Positions 61,027-64,000 of a stretch of 64,000 nucleotides of DNA are shown here, piece after piece. Both the position numbers and the translations under genes were made by a program. The notes under the pieces are model-generated. The model did no database searches. It worked only from the letters and a program-made list of their open reading frames with translations, and was not told where the DNA came from. The DNA is taken from NCBI GenBank assembly GCA_900074885.1, contig FJUW01000029.1, forward strand, positions 248,001-312,000. Reading direction: 5' to 3'. This DNA is from Rhynchosporium graminicola. Lineage: Eukaryota > Ascomycota > Leotiomycetes > Helotiales > Ploettnerulaceae. Each line of letters begins with the position of its first letter. The first letter of the stretch is position 1.

Positions 61027-61572
61027 TTAGCCGGGCGAGGATAGCTTCGCGGGACTTCCGCCGTCCTTTTTCTTATCTTTTTCGGGGTACTTGCCGTCAT
61101 AGGCGAGCTTCATATAGCAGCAGAGTCAGTCGCAGAGGAGATCGGCTTATTGGGCGGGCGTGCATACTGAGAGGGCTTTCGTGGCGCAGGCGCCGGTGTG
61201 GCTGATTTTTTTTGGTATATTTAGATTGTCAGTAGAATATTTGTTCTTCCTTATTTAGTCCTGTGCTTTTGGATTACAAGAAGAAATTTTAAACAGAGAT
61301 GCCTGTAGTGCGGAGGAACATAACATATCCTGCAGCTTATTCATATCATACCCGCAAGTGTCTTTCAGAACATTACAGTGCGCACTTCGAACAGTGCCTT
61401 TAGGACTTGCGTGCGCCTGCAAGTAGAAGTTGACATGATTCGGTGTCACAACATCACTATCAACCACGGTTCCCAGCTTGTACTTGAAGGTGTGTGGAAT
61501 GACATTCGTATGTGTAGACACAGCTTTAATTTCGTTGAAGGCATTTTGTCGCCCCGCAATGATTTGAGGCAT
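61027..61572 (-). pseudogene. Argonaute PIWI-domain remnant (C-terminal end only)
   Basis: The minus-strand frame from 61572 reads YKLGTVVDSDVVTPNHVNFY, LQAHASPKGTVRSAHCNVLK and DTCGYDMNKLQDM. This is the closing part of an Argonaute PIWI domain, with the conserved GTVVD block and the last catalytic His (SAH). The frame then degenerates and stops at 61255. In another frame at about 61153-61027 a stretch AQ*ADLLCD*LCCYMKLAYD resembles the final Argonaute helix region (normally YADxxC-R--Y), with in-frame stops of a kind RIP produces. Upstream MID, PAZ and the first two catalytic Asp residues are missing. An RNA-silencing nuclease is its ancestry, but this copy cannot be active. Alternatively it is a poorly spliced fragment of a diverged Argonaute gene continuing to the right. 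Confidence 0.6.
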
Positions 61573-61817
61573 GGTTTAGGAGCCTTCGATGGCGATTTGA
61601 TTGGAGTAGTTGGAGGAAGCTGGCTCGGAGTTCTGACAAGGAGGTCTTGCTGGCCATTTTTGCTGGATTTGGTCGGGGCGAACGGAGTCATTTGCACGAA
61701 CTTCTCCGGTGGTATTGGCTGCTGCGACAGGTTCCCTTTAGGTTTGGGATTCAGCGGGCAATCCTTCCTATCTGTGTGATTCCCATGACCACAAGCTGGA
61801 CAGTGCAATCCACTCAA
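61446..61817 (-). CDS. CCHC zinc-knuckle fragment next to the Argonaute remnant
   Basis: Open frame of 123 codons starting MSGLHCPACGHGNHTDRKDC. The C-x2-C-x3-GH-x6-C spacing resembles a zinc knuckle, followed by a Pro/Ser/Lys-rich segment (PTTPIKSPSKAPKPCLKS). Upstream in the same frame the sequence HAARECKEVVDGL could add more Cys and His. Its 3' end overlaps the Argonaute-like frame in a different phase, so either a frameshift joins the two or they are chance neighbours. It may be part of the same dead gene. Function unknown. Confidence 0.3.
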   Translation of the reverse strand: MSGLHCPACGHGNHTDRKDCPLNPKPKGNLSQQPIPPEKFVQMTPFAPTKSSKNGQQDLLVRTPSQLPPTTPIKSPSKAPKPCLKSLRGDKMPSTKLKLCLHIRMSFHTPSSTSWEPWLIVML

Positions 61818-61904
61818 ACCATCTACAACTTCTTTGCACTCTCTCGCCGCATGCTTCTATTTGCGATGATAACAGACCTACCCACTATCAGGAGCATAGA
61901 GTGA

Positions 61905-63298
61905 ATCTCTACCGCCAGGGCACTTTTATGTATTCATACCTGCTTCGAAGACTGGGTTTTGAAGAAAGTTCGAATTGAAGAGAGATCCCGAAGATGCAAA
62001 CAAGAAATAAGAGGAGTCTTGAAGACGTTCTTATAGATACTATCGTCCTTGTCTAGAAGTGTAAAATGGTATGGATGCTGTTCGCTGTGATACAGGCTTG
62101 GAATCATGTGATAGATCTGGCTGATCTCGTGAGATTACTGGGAGAAGGAAATGTTGGCGATTTTAAGAGTGATAGTACAGATCTAGACTAAAGATTAGGT
62201 CTCTGCTTTGATTTTTGTTAGCAAACTCAACCGAACTATAAAACACTCAGTCATACTGCAAGCATTTATTGTTCGAATTTTGAGGGAAGCCTAAATCTCG
62301 GGGCATGAAGGGTTTCACATTGACTACATCCGATAACTTGTAAAGCCAGCCTGGACCCATGTGGCTCAGGCACGCGGCAGGATACATAAGATAGCCTAGT
62401 ATAGACAACTGCGAGACTCTTAGAGCAAGTTCAGACCACTTGAAAAAAGAACCAGGAGGCGCAACCTAGTAGCAGACAATAATTCTTGGCAGCAGCATAG
62501 CCTGCTGACCTGCTCCGAGTGACTTGACTATTGCTGAGGCTTTTTCAATGATATGCTGTATAACGCAAGCTTTAGTAAGCTTTAGTAAGGTACATCGATT
62601 GTGTAACAGGATCTTAAACAGAAGAATGCTTCCAGGGAACAGACGCTAGTATAGCGAATCCAAACTCCGAACTTCGCGAACGAAACGATTCGCTTAATTT
62701 GATGGAAACAAACAACGTCAAATCTAGCACGATAGAATTGGTTGCACACGCACTTCAAAACATAGCGGAGATAATAAGACATAAGTCTTGCCAACATTCA
62801 ATACAAGTTGGTGACCTAGAAACATGCGTTTGCTAAAGCCTCACAAGTCTCTTGAATGCTACCAAACAACGGTTCAATACAGACGGGATTGTGGAGCGTT
62901 GAGTGTAAGCTGCTTAGCTGTGCGAAGGAAACCTGTAATAGTAATCTTTTGCATGGGTTGATTTGCGGCCGAATAGTTGGTTGGAATGCTTTGATCTGGA
63001 TCATTTCTCTCGTGTTAAGTCTTCTCAAAGCAGTCCGAATCGTTGATTTTGTTCTTCCTGACGTAATACAAGTAAAATCTAGCAACACAGGTGAATACCT
63101 GACCTGAAGCACCGGGTGGGTGCCAACGCCGTGTTACTACCGGCAGTGACACCGCCATAATTTTTATCTAGAAATATCCTGTAATGCATTACAGAGTCAA
63201 TCATACTATCGAATAACGCTCCTATTTCAAGTACCAATATACAAAGTTTCTGTCGGAACTACATCCGCATCGGCAATTTTCCAGACATAACTGGATAC
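61905..63298. other. Region without a supported gene
   Basis: Short overlapping frames on both strands (62582-62797, 62816-63112 and its opposite-strand partner) with no domain signature. A short tandem 'agtaagctttagtaagctttagtaag' lies near 62572. Confidence 0.45.
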
Positions 63299-63562
63299 CT
63301 ACATGAAACACTTCCCTATGTGCCGCGCGACTGTGCCTAGCCCATACAAGATAATGATTCCAATAATATAGCAGCCAGTGATCAATGTGCCAAGCAGTGG
63401 GAGAAGAAAACGGAGAACAGGCCGAAGAATAGGAATGAAAAGTAATGCGAGCGCATCCGGAAACAAAACATAACAGATGACTCCTAAAACGATCCATGAC
63501 GGCAGGAACAGGAAGCGAAAGAAATCCCTGACGCAGAAAATCCAGTGGAAATAAATCTCCAA
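63299..63562 (-). CDS. Possible small hydrophobic membrane protein
   Basis: An 87-codon frame, MEIYFHWIFCVRDFFRFLFL to ARHIGKCFM, with at least three hydrophobic stretches (WIVLGVICYVLF, ALALLFIPILRPVLRFLLPL, GTLITGCYIIGIIILYGLG). The in-frame hydrophobic pattern spaced by Pro and Gly looks protein-like. No family was recognised, and an upstream ATG in a Kozak-like context (ACACCATGTC, near 63570) lies in a different frame, so an intron or another start may exist. Could be chance. Confidence 0.3.
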   Translation of the reverse strand: MEIYFHWIFCVRDFFRFLFLPSWIVLGVICYVLFPDALALLFIPILRPVLRFLLPLLGTLITGCYIIGIIILYGLGTVARHIGKCFM

Positions 63563-64000
63563 TATGACATGGTGTCTGTGCTGGTATAGAAACTATTGGT
63601 AAAAAGGAAAGTTGACCTCGTTAGCTGGAAAGTGGTGCATCGCAAGAATAGGGTACCGTCGTAAAGTGAGCCATAAGGATGTGAAAAGCCCAGGAGATGT
63701 TGCCACGTTATTTTCCGTAAGACGGATATGGATAGTACTTGAGGGAAAGCAGCCACCAAGTTTATGTAGCATAACCGGCTTAGGCGAGATAATACCTGCA
63801 CAGATACCAAAAAAGCAAAATTTTGGCAACCTTGAGCGAACGAAATGCACAACAGCGGTGAAGATTGGCTGTGGTCAGGAAGGGTCGTAAGCTGGCTGAA
63901 GGCAAGGCTCCGCAGTTACACTAGCCGTAAATACTCAGCAATGCCAGGATGGCGCTATAGGGCGATATTTCTACAATGCAAGATGGCTGTAACAGTGCTA
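63563..64000. other. Right-end sequence, nothing recognised
   Basis: Short frames on both strands without support. A leader of the small gene at 63299 is possible. The window ends here. Confidence 0.4.

Overview
The window looks like a filamentous ascomycete chromosome, most probably a Leotiomycete (that class is inferred from overall gene style, not proven). Genes are split by short GT..CTGAC..AG introns of about 45-70 bp. Single-copy housekeeping genes typical of Pezizomycotina (GLO3, TIM21, PNS1, a SUR7/PalI-type protein) sit on the right. A large transposon block on the left carries the C-to-T / G-to-A damage of repeat-induced point mutation (RIP).

Left part (1-16.4 kb): a cytochrome P450 on the minus strand, cut by the window edge, then a repeat-rich spacer with several copies of a ~113 bp inverted-repeat element. 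From about 3.64 to 16.38 kb lies a nested set of dead transposons: a hAT-type DNA transposon split by a Copia-type LTR retrotransposon (5869-15006, 235 bp LTRs, target duplication CTTAC). That element is itself split by a small LTR element (11066-14195, 168 bp LTRs, target duplication AAAGT) holding a ~180 bp tandem array. No intact reading frame survives in the block.

Middle (17.5-43.5 kb): a terpenoid biosynthetic cluster. It has a chimeric terpene cyclase-prenyltransferase (minus), a trichodiene-oxygenase-like P450 (plus), a TauD/xanthine-dioxygenase-like 2-oxoglutarate oxygenase (plus), a second P450 of the ent-kaurene-oxidase style (minus) and a full ABCB-type transporter (plus). The likely logic is C5 units to a C20/C25 diphosphate, cyclisation by the same polypeptide, oxidation by two P450s and a dioxygenase, then export. 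I cannot name the product. A ~6.9 kb gene-poor, repeat-rich spacer (20.1-27.05 kb) separates the cyclase from the tailoring genes. All five genes can be spliced into open frames.

Right part (45-64 kb): ordinary genes, namely a NUDIX hydrolase, a BTB-bromodomain protein, the choline-transporter-like PNS1, a SUR7/PalI-family membrane protein, the ArfGAP GLO3 and, divergent from it, TIM21. Beyond TIM21 the sequence decays into coding-like fragments, including the broken C-terminal end of an Argonaute PIWI domain (about 61.03-61.57 kb), and a possible small hydrophobic protein near 63.3-63.6 kb. No rRNA, convincing tRNA or CRISPR array was found.
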